Source: a virus. Taken from it: DNA of 64,000 bases. The stretch lies in IMG/VR virus record IMGVR_UViG_3300022752_000024, positions 78,882 through 142,881 of that record. One strand, written 5' to 3'. Position 1 is the first letter of the stretch. Every line of letters begins with the position of its first letter. Position numbers and translations under genes: made by a program. Positions 45,181-54,116 of this stretch are shown here, in pieces. The notes under the pieces were generated by a model that did no database searches, was not told the DNA's origin, and was given only the letters and a program-made list of their open reading frames with translations.

Positions 45181-45825
45181 TTATTTCTCCATCAATCTAT
45201 CAACGAATTCAAGCAATAATCTATGATGCCTTCCGTCATGATATTTACCTTTCATCCAACTATATGATTCGAACCAATGAGGTTCACTTTCTAAATGGCA
45301 GGCAATTAATCCTATATTGTTTTGTATGATAGCCATTGGGTCACCATTCGCATATCTTGCTACTGTTTCAAAGTGTTCTTCACTTCCTGCAACTGCAAAT
45401 CCATCATAAAAGTAGATTCTTTCCTGTTGATTGTTCCACTCAACTTCCATGTGTTTTGCGTGAGGTCGTCTTGTGTCTGTGTTTGGTCGTTTGATGTACT
45501 GGGTAATGGTAACATCATCAGATAGAATCCCAAGATAATAGTCAGAGGCCCAATAACCGCCCATACAGATTCCGAGATACTTACCACCGTCTTGTACAAA
45601 TCTACGTATTCTATCGCCATTATGGGCAAAACACATATCAAACTTACTAGCATCACCAATGCCACCTGGGATGCATACCATATCAACGTTATCAAAAAAA
45701 TCTTCTTCGAGTTCATGTTTTGTAAAAATTTTAAATCTATAATTTGGAGTTAGAGCATTGAGTATACCATTTCCAGATTGCACGGAGCAATAAGGTTGGT
45801 GCATAAACATTGCAATCGTTTTCAT
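45181..45825 (-). CDS. Class I glutamine amidotransferase-like (BPL_N-type) protein
   Basis: The 214-residue protein has the amidotransferase fold of biotin-protein ligase N-terminal domains: VDMVCIPGGIGDAS, nucleophile loop LGICMGGYWAS (Cys near residue 88) and CHLESEPHW with His-x-Glu late. It may be a glutamine-dependent or peptidase-like enzyme of unknown substrate. The ATG at 45825 overlaps the nrdA stop region with AAGGGTGAT upstream. Placement in the RNR block suggests a nucleotide-related role, which is inference. Confidence 0.75.
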   Translation of the reverse strand: MKTIAMFMHQPYCSVQSGNGILNALTPNYRFKIFTKHELEEDFFDNVDMVCIPGGIGDASKFDMCFAHNGDRIRRFVQDGGKYLGICMGGYWASDYYLGILSDDVTITQYIKRPNTDTRRPHAKHMEVEWNNQQERIYFYDGFAVAGSEEHFETVARYANGDPMAIIQNNIGLIACHLESEPHWFESYSWMKGKYHDGRHHRLLLEFVDRLMEK

Positions 45826-45826
45826 A

Positions 45827-47629
45827 TCACCCTTCACATGCTATACAATCATTACCTTGTGCGATTTGTGTCATATCTAATTCTTTAATTACTTGTCTTT
45901 CAATACGTTTTGATACTTTATCTGCTTTACCAATTTTCTCTGAACGGCAGTAATATAATGTCTTTAATCCTTTTTTCCATGCCATGAAATGAATAGCATG
46001 GATGTACTTAATGTGTACATCCGGTCTAAAAAATAAATTTAACGATTGTGCTTGGTCAATGTATTGCTGTCTATCTGCTGCTAAATCGATGACCCATCGT
46101 TGGTCAATTTCCATACTTGTTTTGAATACTGCCTTTTCATTTTCATCTAAAATATTTAAGTGTTGTACTGAACCATCGTTAGCAATAATGCTTGACCAAA
46201 CATCATTATAATCTTCTGTAGCAATCGCACCAGATTCATCAGCTAATTTACTTTCAATCAGTTTATTCAACCATTTGTTTTTGTTTAGGTGTGATCCCGA
46301 GAGCGTATCTTGTCTATAAGCATTAGCACGATAAGGCTCAACGCTAGGAGAAGTGTTACCCATAATAATACTGGATGATGCGTTTGGTGCAATAGCCATA
46401 AGGTGGCTGAAACGGCGGCCATATCCCACAGCATCGGGTGCTTCACCACGTTCTTTACCAAGTTCCAAATTCGCTTCATCTAATCCCTCTCTAATATGTT
46501 TGAAGATTCTGTTATTGGCAACTTTTGCCATGACACCTTCAAAAGCAATACCATTGCGTTGTAAGTAAGCGTGAAAACCGAGAGCACCAACACCAATACT
46601 ACGCTCACGGGATGCAGAATATTTTGCACGGCTGATTGTGTCAGGAGCGTTATCAATAAAATACTGTAACACATTATCAAGCATCTCAGCAACGTCTTTG
46701 AGGAATAATTTATCATTTTTCCATTCATCATAAGTCTCCAAATTCAATGACGATAAACAACATACGGCGGTTCGTTCTTCGTTTGTGGGTAATATAATTT
46801 CACTGCAAAGATTTGATTGATGTACTTTCAAACCTTTATCTTTTAGCCATTCGGGAAGCATTCTATTACTTGTATCAATAAAATGAATATATGGTTCACC
46901 AGTATGCATACGCAATTCTAAAATCATCTGCCACAACATTCTTGCAGACACTACTTCTCTCACTTCTCCGGAATGTGGGTCTTTTAATTCCCACTCATCA
47001 CTTGCACTTGGATCCAACATACAGTTTTCAATGATACTCATGAAGTCATCTGTAATGTTAATACCGTGATGTAAATTCAGGCAACGCACATTTTGGTCAC
47101 CTGTCGGTTTTCTCATCTCAAGGAAGGAAATAACATCAGGATGACTAATATCAAGATAGGCAGCATAAGAACCACGACGAGTGCGACCTTGACGATATGC
47201 CAAACTAGACGAATCGTAAATCTTGAGGTGAGGCATAACGCCAGTAGATTTGTCATCCGCCGAACGAATACCAAAACCAATCCCAACACCGCCACCAAGC
47301 ATACTAAGCCAATTAGTTTCACTAAGATTATCAACTAGTCCCTCCGCTGTGTCTTCAATATAATTAAGGAAGCAACTAATAGGCATACCTCTCTTACTAC
47401 GACCAAAAGAAAGAATAGGGGTAGAATAAGAAAGCCAATGCTTAGAGCTATATTCGTAAAGACGCTGTGAATGCTCGATATTACTTCCAAATGCTTTAGA
47501 TACAAATGCAAATCGTTGTTGAGGCGATTCTTCATCCTCTCGCATATATGACTCTTTTAGCCGTTTGATTCCAAGCTCATCAAATAATTTATCTCTTTCT
47601 AAGTCTATCTTAATTCCTAAATATTCCAT
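45827..47629 (-). CDS. nrdA: Class Ia ribonucleotide reductase large subunit, no ATP-cone
   Basis: The 600-residue NrdA reduces ribonucleotides with the NrdB radical. Catalytic parts are present: SNLCSEI (N-x-C-x-E), GRTRRGSYAAYLDI, ALGFHAYLQ and a C-terminal CIACEG redox pair. T4 NrdA has 754 residues; here the first visible motif ERDKLFDELGIKRL begins by residue 11, so the N-terminal ATP-cone that senses dATP is missing. Loss would remove feedback inhibition. AAGGTAAAT precedes the chosen ATG. Confidence 0.93.
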   Translation of the reverse strand: MEYLGIKIDLERDKLFDELGIKRLKESYMREDEESPQQRFAFVSKAFGSNIEHSQRLYEYSSKHWLSYSTPILSFGRSKRGMPISCFLNYIEDTAEGLVDNLSETNWLSMLGGGVGIGFGIRSADDKSTGVMPHLKIYDSSSLAYRQGRTRRGSYAAYLDISHPDVISFLEMRKPTGDQNVRCLNLHHGINITDDFMSIIENCMLDPSASDEWELKDPHSGEVREVVSARMLWQMILELRMHTGEPYIHFIDTSNRMLPEWLKDKGLKVHQSNLCSEIILPTNEERTAVCCLSSLNLETYDEWKNDKLFLKDVAEMLDNVLQYFIDNAPDTISRAKYSASRERSIGVGALGFHAYLQRNGIAFEGVMAKVANNRIFKHIREGLDEANLELGKERGEAPDAVGYGRRFSHLMAIAPNASSSIIMGNTSPSVEPYRANAYRQDTLSGSHLNKNKWLNKLIESKLADESGAIATEDYNDVWSSIIANDGSVQHLNILDENEKAVFKTSMEIDQRWVIDLAADRQQYIDQAQSLNLFFRPDVHIKYIHAIHFMAWKKGLKTLYYCRSEKIGKADKVSKRIERQVIKELDMTQIAQGNDCIACEG

Positions 47630-47645
47630 ATTTACCTTATTGTTA

Positions 47646-48293
47646 TTATATTGTCCATACAAATTCTTCTATCATAGGGAAGATAGGTCTAATTGCTTCT
47701 GCACATGCTAAAGCTATTTCTTGATGTTCCTTCTGTGTACCATTTGCACTCCTGAGTTGTATATAGTGAACCCAAGAACGCAAATTTCCGTTCATATACA
47801 GGCGAGAAGGGGTCATACCCTCAGGTAATACTACTCTTGCTTGTTCTTTAGCAACCCCGTTTTTTATTGCCCAGTCATAGGCTTGCTGCACTTTAAATGC
47901 TACTGCTTCTTGTTGTTCTTTCCATCTTTGTTTGATATACTCATCACCAGTTTCAATACTGTTTTGACGATTCTTATTGTCCTGCAATCTTGCTTCACGG
48001 TATTCAAATTCATTTTCCACTACCGCATATCGTTGGCTAAATTCTTGAAAAGAAAAAGACCTATGACGCAATATTTGCCTTGCTATATCTCTTGTTGTAT
48101 TAATTTCTAAACACACATTCACCATTTCTAAAGGTGACCAATGTTGATGTTTAACTAGATAACGAACCAGTTTTTCTGCTGTTTCATTATTATTTTGATT
48201 TGCCGGATTAGACACTCTAGCGGCATATGCTACCTGTTCTAGTAAGTTTTTTCCGTCTGTTGTCTGAGAATAATTAATTAATTCAACTTTCAT
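47646..48293 (-). CDS. thyX: Flavin-dependent thymidylate synthase
   Basis: The 215-residue ThyX makes dTMP from dUMP with FAD. The signature RHRSFSFQEFSQR (RHRxxSxxxxSxR, near residue 74) is complete, and the substrate-binding LRSWVHYIQLRSAN is present near residue 175. I chose the ATG at 48293, starting MKVELINYSQ. It is next to nrdA, as in other marine T4-like phages. Confidence 0.95.
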   Translation of the reverse strand: MKVELINYSQTTDGKNLLEQVAYAARVSNPANQNNNETAEKLVRYLVKHQHWSPLEMVNVCLEINTTRDIARQILRHRSFSFQEFSQRYAVVENEFEYREARLQDNKNRQNSIETGDEYIKQRWKEQQEAVAFKVQQAYDWAIKNGVAKEQARVVLPEGMTPSRLYMNGNLRSWVHYIQLRSANGTQKEHQEIALACAEAIRPIFPMIEEFVWTI

Positions 48294-48756
48294 TACCATA
48301 GCTCCATATTTCCTTTTTATATTCATCTGACCAATGATCATAATATGATGAGTTTTTTAATGCATTTCTAGCATTAATTAATTTATCTTTAGGCTGTGCA
48401 ATGATAACTGGATACTGTTCATTACCGGTACGAATACCATTAATGTAACCAGGATCGTCAGGATGATCCTTGAGAAAGATAATATTGTTAAAATTTTTAT
48501 TCAAGTTATTAATTATAACAACACAATCATCATTTGTCAAATTACCAATACTATTTAAAAATAATACTACTTCATAGTCACCAACAAAGCTTTCCATGTA
48601 GCGTGATATGAAGTCTTCTGGTTCATAAGAAATATATGATATGAAGATTTTATTATCAAGTAAAGCTTTTTTTGCATATGGACATATAGCAAAACCATCA
48701 AGCTCACTTCTTTTTTTGGATATATGGTTAATCCAATTAATTATATTTTCTTCCAT
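48283..48756 (-). CDS. Conserved phage protein of unknown function
   Basis: A 157-residue acidic protein (MEENIINWINHISKKRSELD, GFAICPYAKKALL). The single Cys in ICPYAK and several aromatic residues recall DUF1415-type proteins, but I cannot assign a role. It overlaps primase at one end and thyX at the other. Confidence 0.6.
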   Translation of the reverse strand: MEENIINWINHISKKRSELDGFAICPYAKKALLDNKIFISYISYEPEDFISRYMESFVGDYEVVLFLNSIGNLTNDDCVVIINNLNKNFNNIIFLKDHPDDPGYINGIRTGNEQYPVIIAQPKDKLINARNALKNSSYYDHWSDEYKKEIWSYGNES

Positions 48757-49760
48757 GATGTAAACTCAAGGTTCGCTCTTAAATTACAGAAAGTAAATTT
48801 ATCTATAAGATCCAATATTTCATCAGGTGAAATTCCTGCTAAAATCATCTCATTTATATCTTTTTGCTTGATGTTTTCCGGCAGTAATGTTACATTATAT
48901 CCAGAAGTGATTGCTTTACCAATTTGTTTTACAATATCTTTATTTCTTGGTTCATTATCATACACTAAAACAAAATCAGTTAGTTCTAACTTCGCTGCTC
49001 TTGTAAGATCAGAATCGGCAGTCGCAATTGCATTTGGTAAAAACAACGAATCGATTGGACCTTCAACTACATAAACTTTTTTATTTTTGTCAACTCTATT
49101 TAATCCATAAAACTTTGGTGTTTCAACCAAGGAGATCGTGATATAACGGATCTTTGATTCAGCAAGAGCCCGACCCTGAATGGCAATGAGTTCATTACTT
49201 TCATTGTAGAATGGGATGACAAGCCTAGCATCTTCCTCTTTAAGATTCTCGTTTTCAACGCCGAGAGATTGTACCAGTTTTTTGAAATCAGGAGCAAAGT
49301 ATAATTCTTCATGAAAACTATTCGGAATTTTCCTTGCTTGAACATATTTTTTTGCAAAATGCGAATCTGGTAAGGCTTCAATTGTATCCAAGTCGATCTT
49401 CTTTTGTGCCTTCTTCTCATCGAACGTTGGTTGACTCTTGAACCCTTCAAAGTTCGGTTTCGGATAATTATGATTCCCGGTCTCACCATTGGTAAAACGC
49501 TCATAAGCATATTCTTTCAATAAAGAAGGATCGATAAGTCTTAGGAAGTTATAAAAAGTATGACCAGTACCACAGTTGTGGCATGTATAGAAATAGTCGT
49601 TATTCTTCTTATAAACAAATCCTCTTGCTTTGGATTTATTCTTTTGTGAATCGCCACAAATAGGACACCTAAAGTTGTACAGGTCTTGCTTTTTTTGAGC
49701 AAAACGTTCCAACTTTGGTGAAACTAGGTGCAGGAATTTTCGATCAATATAGATACTCAT
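48741..49760 (-). CDS. gp61: DNA primase gp61
   Basis: The 339-residue product matches T4 gp61 (342 residues). A zinc finger is visible at CPICGDSQKNKSKARGF and YTCHNCGTGHTF (residues 33-70), and the TOPRIM centre at KVYVVEGPIDSLFLPNAIAT and FVLVYDNEPRNKD. It makes RNA primers with the gp41 helicase, which gp59 loads. gp41 is not in the window. A sigma70-type promoter lies just upstream. Confidence 0.93.
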   Translation of the reverse strand: MSIYIDRKFLHLVSPKLERFAQKKQDLYNFRCPICGDSQKNKSKARGFVYKKNNDYFYTCHNCGTGHTFYNFLRLIDPSLLKEYAYERFTNGETGNHNYPKPNFEGFKSQPTFDEKKAQKKIDLDTIEALPDSHFAKKYVQARKIPNSFHEELYFAPDFKKLVQSLGVENENLKEEDARLVIPFYNESNELIAIQGRALAESKIRYITISLVETPKFYGLNRVDKNKKVYVVEGPIDSLFLPNAIATADSDLTRAAKLELTDFVLVYDNEPRNKDIVKQIGKAITSGYNVTLLPENIKQKDINEMILAGISPDEILDLIDKFTFCNLRANLEFTSWKKI

Positions 49761-49766
49761 TATGTA

Positions 49767-49795
49767 ATTCTATCACAATATCGATAGAATGTAAA
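49767..49795 (-). promoter_or_regulatory. Sigma70-type promoter for primase
   Basis: TTTACA (49790-49795), 17-bp spacer, TAGAAT (49767-49772), ending seven bases before the primase ATG region, so the transcript leader would be very short. Confidence 0.5.
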
Positions 49796-49806
49796 GAGAC
49801 AAAAAA

Positions 49807-50235
49807 TTATTTACCGATTAAATTGGCAAACGTTTCTAAATTAACATGTGATACTAGCCAAGATAATGCAATAATACCACCCACTAACATCCACTTCCAT
49901 TCAAGTAATTTTTCCAATGATTCTTTTTCGTTCGTGTTGTGTTCTTGCATATCTTTACGCAAAGCCTTTAGCTCTTCCATGAGCCGAAGTTCTGATGCCT
50001 GTAGCTTATCAAGTACAGTATCTATTCTATCATGTATTTCACGAACATCGGCTTCGGTTTCTAATCTTCTGTTATCAATATCCATGTAAATTTTTGCGAT
50101 GTGTCTATCGTGCTGGTCCACCAGTTTCTCCATTATTTTGTCCATTTTATCGCAAAGAATACATAGAGTACTTACTTGTTGTTTTAGAACTCCTACGTCA
50201 ACTTGTAAACTTACTATTTCTTTATCGTCAGACAT
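49807..50235 (-). CDS. Coiled-coil protein with C-terminal membrane helix
   Basis: The 142-residue protein is a long coiled coil (residues 1-112) and a membrane segment near the end (WMLVGGIIALSWLVSHV). This layout recalls XhlA-type and other lysis-accessory proteins. It stands at the edge of the lysis region, so a membrane or holin-helper role is plausible but unproven. Confidence 0.6.
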   Translation of the reverse strand: MSDDKEIVSLQVDVGVLKQQVSTLCILCDKMDKIMEKLVDQHDRHIAKIYMDIDNRRLETEADVREIHDRIDTVLDKLQASELRLMEELKALRKDMQEHNTNEKESLEKLLEWKWMLVGGIIALSWLVSHVNLETFANLIGK

Positions 50236-50245
50236 TTTATTTTCT

Positions 50246-50443
50246 TTACTTTTTAGGAGGAATTGCTGTACCTTCTAGTTTCTTATGAACTTTGATGGTT
50301 TTGCAAACTTCTTTTTCTTTTTTGGTTTTATTATCAAATTCTTTTACACAGACTTTTTGTTCTTCAGCAGCAAATGCTGCTTTAGTTAGTGGTGCAAAAA
50401 GCAAAAACAGAATCATTGAAACTAAGGCTAATTCTTTCTTCAT
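50246..50443 (-). CDS. Small secreted protein
   Basis: A 65-residue protein with a clear signal peptide (MKKELALVSMILFLLFAPLT, cut near AFA-AEE) and a short mature part with two Cys in VCVKEFDNKTKKEKEVCKTI. It probably forms one disulphide in the periplasm. Similar small secreted proteins accompany lysis genes in marine phages. Confidence 0.65.
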   Translation of the reverse strand: MKKELALVSMILFLLFAPLTKAAFAAEEQKVCVKEFDNKTKKEKEVCKTIKVHKKLEGTAIPPKK

Positions 50444-50465
50444 TTTTCTTCCTTTTCAGTAAATA

Positions 50466-50915
50466 TTAAATCTCTGGATGAGGTGGTTGTGCTGGTGCTT
50501 CTTTCCCATTAAAACCAGAAACAACTTGTGGCGTAAACGCAGGCTGCTGTATTACAACAGTTGTTGGTGCCGAAGGTGCTGGTGGTGGAACATCATGCAT
50601 AACTTTTTTTGTTGCCTCAAAGTTATCATTAGCCATCTTTTGTGCTTGCAACATTGCTTCCTTATCCTCTTTGCTTTGACCAGATACCATAATACCCGAT
50701 AATGTACCAGTCAAGAATGTCGCAATAGGAACAATCAGTTCAAAGAATTTTTGGTCGATAGGACTGATAGCATTTAAAGGTTGTGTTACAAAAATAAGAG
50801 AATATAACACAACAAAAACAATACCAGTCAATGTTAATGAAAGGCAAATACCAATAAAGAATTTTAGACGAGCCATTAACTGCTCATCAGTATAGACAAA
50901 ATTATTATTTTCCAC
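50466..50915 (-). CDS. Two-helix membrane protein, holin candidate
   Basis: The 149-residue protein has two membrane segments (about residues 17-40 FIGICLSLTLTGIVFVVLYS and 57-79 FFELIVPIATFLTGTLSGIM) and a Pro-rich cytoplasmic tail. Its place in the lysis cluster makes it the best holin candidate. GTG at 50913-50915 has AAGGAG six bases upstream; the upstream in-frame ATG at 50975 overlaps the next gene widely. Confidence 0.6.
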   Translation of the reverse strand: MENNNFVYTDEQLMARLKFFIGICLSLTLTGIVFVVLYSLIFVTQPLNAISPIDQKFFELIVPIATFLTGTLSGIMVSGQSKEDKEAMLQAQKMANDNFEATKKVMHDVPPPAPSAPTTVVIQQPAFTPQVVSGFNGKEAPAQPPHPEI

Positions 50916-51186
50916 AGTTTGCTCCTTGAACATTTGCAGGGTTAGCAGGTGAAATATTTGTGTTAGTTTGTTCATTTACTGGTCCTAATCTTGGGTCTCT
51001 CTGACCTTTAAAAATATGCTCAGGGCATGTTCTAGTCACATCACATAAAGGCATTTTACAAATATCTTTATTCCAATTTTCTGGGTCTTGACAAGGGTAA
51101 CGGAATCTATCACCGCTGCAAGTTGCTAATCCTAATGGTAAGAGTAACAATAAAAACATAAATTTAGCTAATTTTTTATCACCCAT
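50905..51186 (-). CDS. Small Cys-rich lipoprotein
   Basis: The 93-residue protein has a signal peptide ending in a lipobox-like LATC (near residue 23) and several further Cys (PCQDPE, ICKMPLCDVTRTC) that likely pair as disulphides. It is known to me from marine phages next to lysis genes. An outer-membrane or periplasmic role in lysis is inferred from context. Confidence 0.65.
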   Translation of the reverse strand: MGDKKLAKFMFLLLLLPLGLATCSGDRFRYPCQDPENWNKDICKMPLCDVTRTCPEHIFKGQRDPRLGPVNEQTNTNISPANPANVQGANCGK

Positions 51187-51189
51187 AAT

Positions 51190-51804
51190 TTATGCTCCAA
51201 AAACATGTAAAGCATGTTCGTAGTGTTTAATTCTATCATCTAGACCAATAGTACCACCATTGATTACTTTGGTCATCTTCACAATATCACCTTTATCCGC
51301 TAAATCATTTAGCTTATTTGTTTCCCAGAACCAGCATCCTGATTGTGCAGCACCTTCAAAGGTACCCATATACAATGCCGCTTCTTCTGGTGAAATTTGT
51401 AATGATGCTGCAAACCATGTATAGTTTGTTTTACCAGTCAATTGGATTAGACCACGACCACGATATTTATATCCATCACCTGACGCTTCGTCTCCATTAC
51501 CCATGCGATTCGCATAGATTTTGTTTGCGATCTTTTGTGGATTTTTTTCGTATGCTTTAGCAGTAGCCATATCCGGAAAGTATTTTCCAAATATCTTCAT
51601 TAGACTTTCTGCTTTGTAATTTAGATTTTCTGATAAGAAAATAAACTCACCAGACTCATGAGCGCATTGTGCCATAAATGCAGCAATACGCTTTGGTGTG
51701 TTTATTTCATAATCGGGAAGCAATTGACTTAATGCTTTATGCCATTGGTCAACGTAAGGATTTTTAGGAAGCAGTTGTTTTAATTGTTCTTTTGTCAGTT
51801 CCAT
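51190..51804 (-). CDS. GH19 chitinase-like endolysin
   Basis: The 204-residue protein is a glycoside hydrolase family 19 lysozyme: AAFMAQCAHESGEFIFLSEN (catalytic Glu in HESG and a second Glu nine residues on) and YRGRGLIQLTGKTNY, the family signature. It cuts peptidoglycan sugar chains. It has no signal peptide, so a holin must release it. Its gene is followed by a spanin-like pair. Confidence 0.9.
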   Translation of the reverse strand: MELTKEQLKQLLPKNPYVDQWHKALSQLLPDYEINTPKRIAAFMAQCAHESGEFIFLSENLNYKAESLMKIFGKYFPDMATAKAYEKNPQKIANKIYANRMGNGDEASGDGYKYRGRGLIQLTGKTNYTWFAASLQISPEEAALYMGTFEGAAQSGCWFWETNKLNDLADKGDIVKMTKVINGGTIGLDDRIKHYEHALHVFGA

Positions 51805-52061
51805 TACTTTACACTTTCATAAATGTCTTTTTGTATATGATACCAATCAATCCATGCATCATTTTTCACAGAACATTCATGATAAGATGTGTAATTTATA
51901 CCTATCTTTTTTGCTATTTCGCTGAGAGTAGCATCTTCAGGAGTCATTTGCAATTCTTTGCATTTCTCCAATAACGGCGCTGGTGCTTCTGGAAATTTCA
52001 TAACAACAGGTACCGTTGTTGAACATCCAGCAAGCAGCAAAGCAATTAAAGCAAATCTCAT
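51804..52061 (-). CDS. Small lipoprotein, outer-membrane spanin candidate
   Basis: The 85-residue protein has MRFALIALLLAGCSTTVPVV: a short signal and lipobox LAGC (Cys13). It is Pro-rich after the Cys, as in o-spanins (Rz1-type). It overlaps the i-spanin candidate by four bases, the usual arrangement. Confidence 0.7.
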   Translation of the reverse strand: MRFALIALLLAGCSTTVPVVMKFPEAPAPLLEKCKELQMTPEDATLSEIAKKIGINYTSYHECSVKNDAWIDWYHIQKDIYESVK

Positions 52062-52516
52062 TTTGGTGTCTCCGCTGCTTTATTTATTGCTTGTATAAAT
52101 TCTTTAGGAATTTCACATTCACCACCTGGTAGAAATTTTGTGTCATATTTTACCACTTCTCGGTCAATGTATTTAACTACTTCATCACCTTTTTCTTTTA
52201 TAATTTTATTCTTTGTTACGATCTTTGTGACTATCTCTTTATTTACTTGTTGAGATTTTTCTTCTGCAACTTTAACCTTTACTTCTAATTCTTTCACTCT
52301 GGCTTCCCATTCATTATTATTATGAATTGCACCTACCATAAAAACTCCAAACACTATCATTGATATTGAGACTACCTGAATAGGTATCTTATATACATAG
52401 AGTGGTGGTATGAACTTAGCAATTATTTTAACAAGATATGTTGCAGTCAGACCTATTACACCAAGTAACAGTATCCCATAAAAAATCCAATTAGGTAACA
52501 AATTTATAATCCACAT
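52058..52516 (-). CDS. Inner-membrane spanin candidate
   Basis: The 152-residue protein has hydrophobic segments near the start (residues 8-27 and 47-65) and a coiled coil (WEARVKELEVKVKVAEEKSQ, residues 73-92) before a polar end. i-spanins have a membrane anchor plus periplasmic coiled coil, though usually only one helix. With the lipoprotein at 51804 it would fuse inner and outer membranes at lysis. Confidence 0.65.
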   Translation of the reverse strand: MWIINLLPNWIFYGILLLGVIGLTATYLVKIIAKFIPPLYVYKIPIQVVSISMIVFGVFMVGAIHNNNEWEARVKELEVKVKVAEEKSQQVNKEIVTKIVTKNKIIKEKGDEVVKYIDREVVKYDTKFLPGGECEIPKEFIQAINKAAETPK

Positions 52517-52774
52517 TTATTTTATCAATTCCAAAACACTATTATTGTTATTATTTTTTTCTATTTTGATCCAACCATTATTACCAAATTTGTATCCTTC
52601 TTTTTCTTTTACGGATACTTTTAAGCCTTCAAAATTTTGTACAATATACTTTGCTAAACTATTATTGTCTAAACCATTCATTTTAATTAACATTATGTTT
52701 TCAACTATTGAAGCTTCTACTTTTATTTCAAACTTTTCTTCGAGAAAACTTTTAACGTCAACAAATTCTGTCAC
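52517..52774 (-). CDS. Protein of unknown function
   Basis: An 85-residue acidic protein (MTEFVDVKSFLEEKFEIKVE), mainly beta and helix with an Asn-rich end. Between lysis genes and packaging-related proteins. No family recognised. Confidence 0.55.
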   Translation of the reverse strand: MTEFVDVKSFLEEKFEIKVEASIVENIMLIKMNGLDNNSLAKYIVQNFEGLKVSVKEKEGYKFGNNGWIKIEKNNNNNSVLELIK

Positions 52775-52944
52775 TTCGGTACTTTCCTGTATAATGTAGG
52801 ATATTTTCTTTTTCTCTTTTTCATGTCAACCGCAGTTGCACTAACTGGATCGGTTCCACTTTGTGGACCAGTCACATTAGTTGGTCCTGCTGATGCCACG
52901 GCACCTGCACCCATCTCACTAATAAATTTCTTAAATGTGATCAT
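52771..52944 (-). CDS. Small protein with capsid-targeting-like N-terminus
   Basis: A 57-residue protein starting MITFKKFISEMGAGAVASAG. The first ten residues resemble T4 capsid targeting sequences, which gp21 cuts after (L/I)-x-E; here the cut would follow ISE, leaving GAGAVASAG-rich mature protein ending in a basic tail. I chose the ATG at 52944 (ATGA overlap with the previous stop). Confidence 0.6.
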   Translation of the reverse strand: MITFKKFISEMGAGAVASAGPTNVTGPQSGTDPVSATAVDMKKRKRKYPTLYRKVPK

Positions 52945-54116
52945 CTGCAATTCCATTTTCTTAAAGATTTATTAATTCTGCTATTAGGATCTCTTGCTGT
53001 TTTTGCCGAAGTCAATCTTTTTTTCATTCCTTTCATTCTAGCACAAAAGGACTTTCTACGATTAGCAGCTTTACTACCTTTCTTTAATTTAGAAGGCTTT
53101 GTAGTAACTGCCATAGATAACTTCGATCCTGGATTTTCTCTGCGGTATGACATGATGCCTTTGCGATTCAAACCACCTTTAGGGTCTTTTCCTTCTTTTC
53201 TTTTCCATGCAGCAGATTCGTCTAATTCTTGTTTTATCCAATCATCAGGAGTTTTACCGTGTTTCTTTTTAAAGTCGTTATGTAATTCTTTACCGGTTAT
53301 GTCATGATTCGCAGATATCTTCATCATCAATTTATGTATAGTATCGTAATCGTGTTTGTCTAAATTGTGCAAACCAGATTCTAATTCTCTAACGTGATCT
53401 TCTGTCAAGATATCATCTATAATATTAAATTCTTCTTTTAGACCGGCAATAAAGTTATAATCGTCCATTGTTAGGACACCTTTTTTGCGAATATCGATGA
53501 GTCTTTCGGTGATGCGGTGAAGTTCTAGATCATCTTTAATATCTTCTCTAGCCAATTCGAGCATACGAATCATCAAAGGAATATTAAAGGTTATGGTATC
53601 TTTTTTATCTTCTGCTTCAGATATGTAGGCTTTAAATGATTTCATTGGTTGTTTTTCTTCTTTTACTGATTTCCAACCACCACCTTTTGACTTGTACCAC
53701 TTAGAAGCCCAACCGTTTGCATATGCAGAAGGATATACATCAAATTTTGATCTTGCTAGTGATACTGCTCTTGACCAAAGCTTGGGATTTGTTGGCTTAT
53801 TTTTTTCTTCTAAATGTTCCATGTCTTCACTCATCTTTCTTTTTCCGGTACTCGACACATTAATTGGTGCGCCTTTTCTTTCTGGATTAGGATCGTGTTT
53901 TCTTTTTGCTCTAACAGCAGCAGCACGTTGCGTTTTAGAAAGTGATGATCTCTGTGTTTTTGACATACACTTTGGTTTTGCTTCACCGGGTTCTCTAGCA
54001 CAAGGACCAACAACCTCACCTTTAGAATTGATTCTTTTCCAATCGCCTTTAGGATGAGTTTTGCTAAACCACTGTCTTAAATCCTCATTGTGTAAAAAGC
54101 TTTTTAGAGATTTCAT
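52941..54116 (-). CDS. Basic head-associated protein with two conserved phage domains
   Basis: The 391-residue protein begins MKSLKSFLHNEDLRQWFSK. Residues 8-90 (CAREPGEAKPKCMSKTQR and similar) match the DUF5872-type phage domain. Near residue 157 a second start-like peptide MKSFKAYISEAEDK follows. The last 90 residues (KGIMSYRRENPGSKLSMAVT, RKSFCARMKGMK) match a very basic phage domain I remember as DUF6321. High Lys/Arg content suggests DNA contact in the head. No enzymatic motif is visible. Confidence 0.65.
   Translation of the reverse strand: MKSLKSFLHNEDLRQWFSKTHPKGDWKRINSKGEVVGPCAREPGEAKPKCMSKTQRSSLSKTQRAAAVRAKRKHDPNPERKGAPINVSSTGKRKMSEDMEHLEEKNKPTNPKLWSRAVSLARSKFDVYPSAYANGWASKWYKSKGGGWKSVKEEKQPMKSFKAYISEAEDKKDTITFNIPLMIRMLELAREDIKDDLELHRITERLIDIRKKGVLTMDDYNFIAGLKEEFNIIDDILTEDHVRELESGLHNLDKHDYDTIHKLMMKISANHDITGKELHNDFKKKHGKTPDDWIKQELDESAAWKRKEGKDPKGGLNRKGIMSYRRENPGSKLSMAVTTKPSKLKKGSKAANRRKSFCARMKGMKKRLTSAKTARDPNSRINKSLRKWNCR

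Noticed and set aside
49100-49510. A 136-codon minus-strand frame inside primase
   Set aside because: Alternative frame of a clear gp61 gene with no ribosome site.
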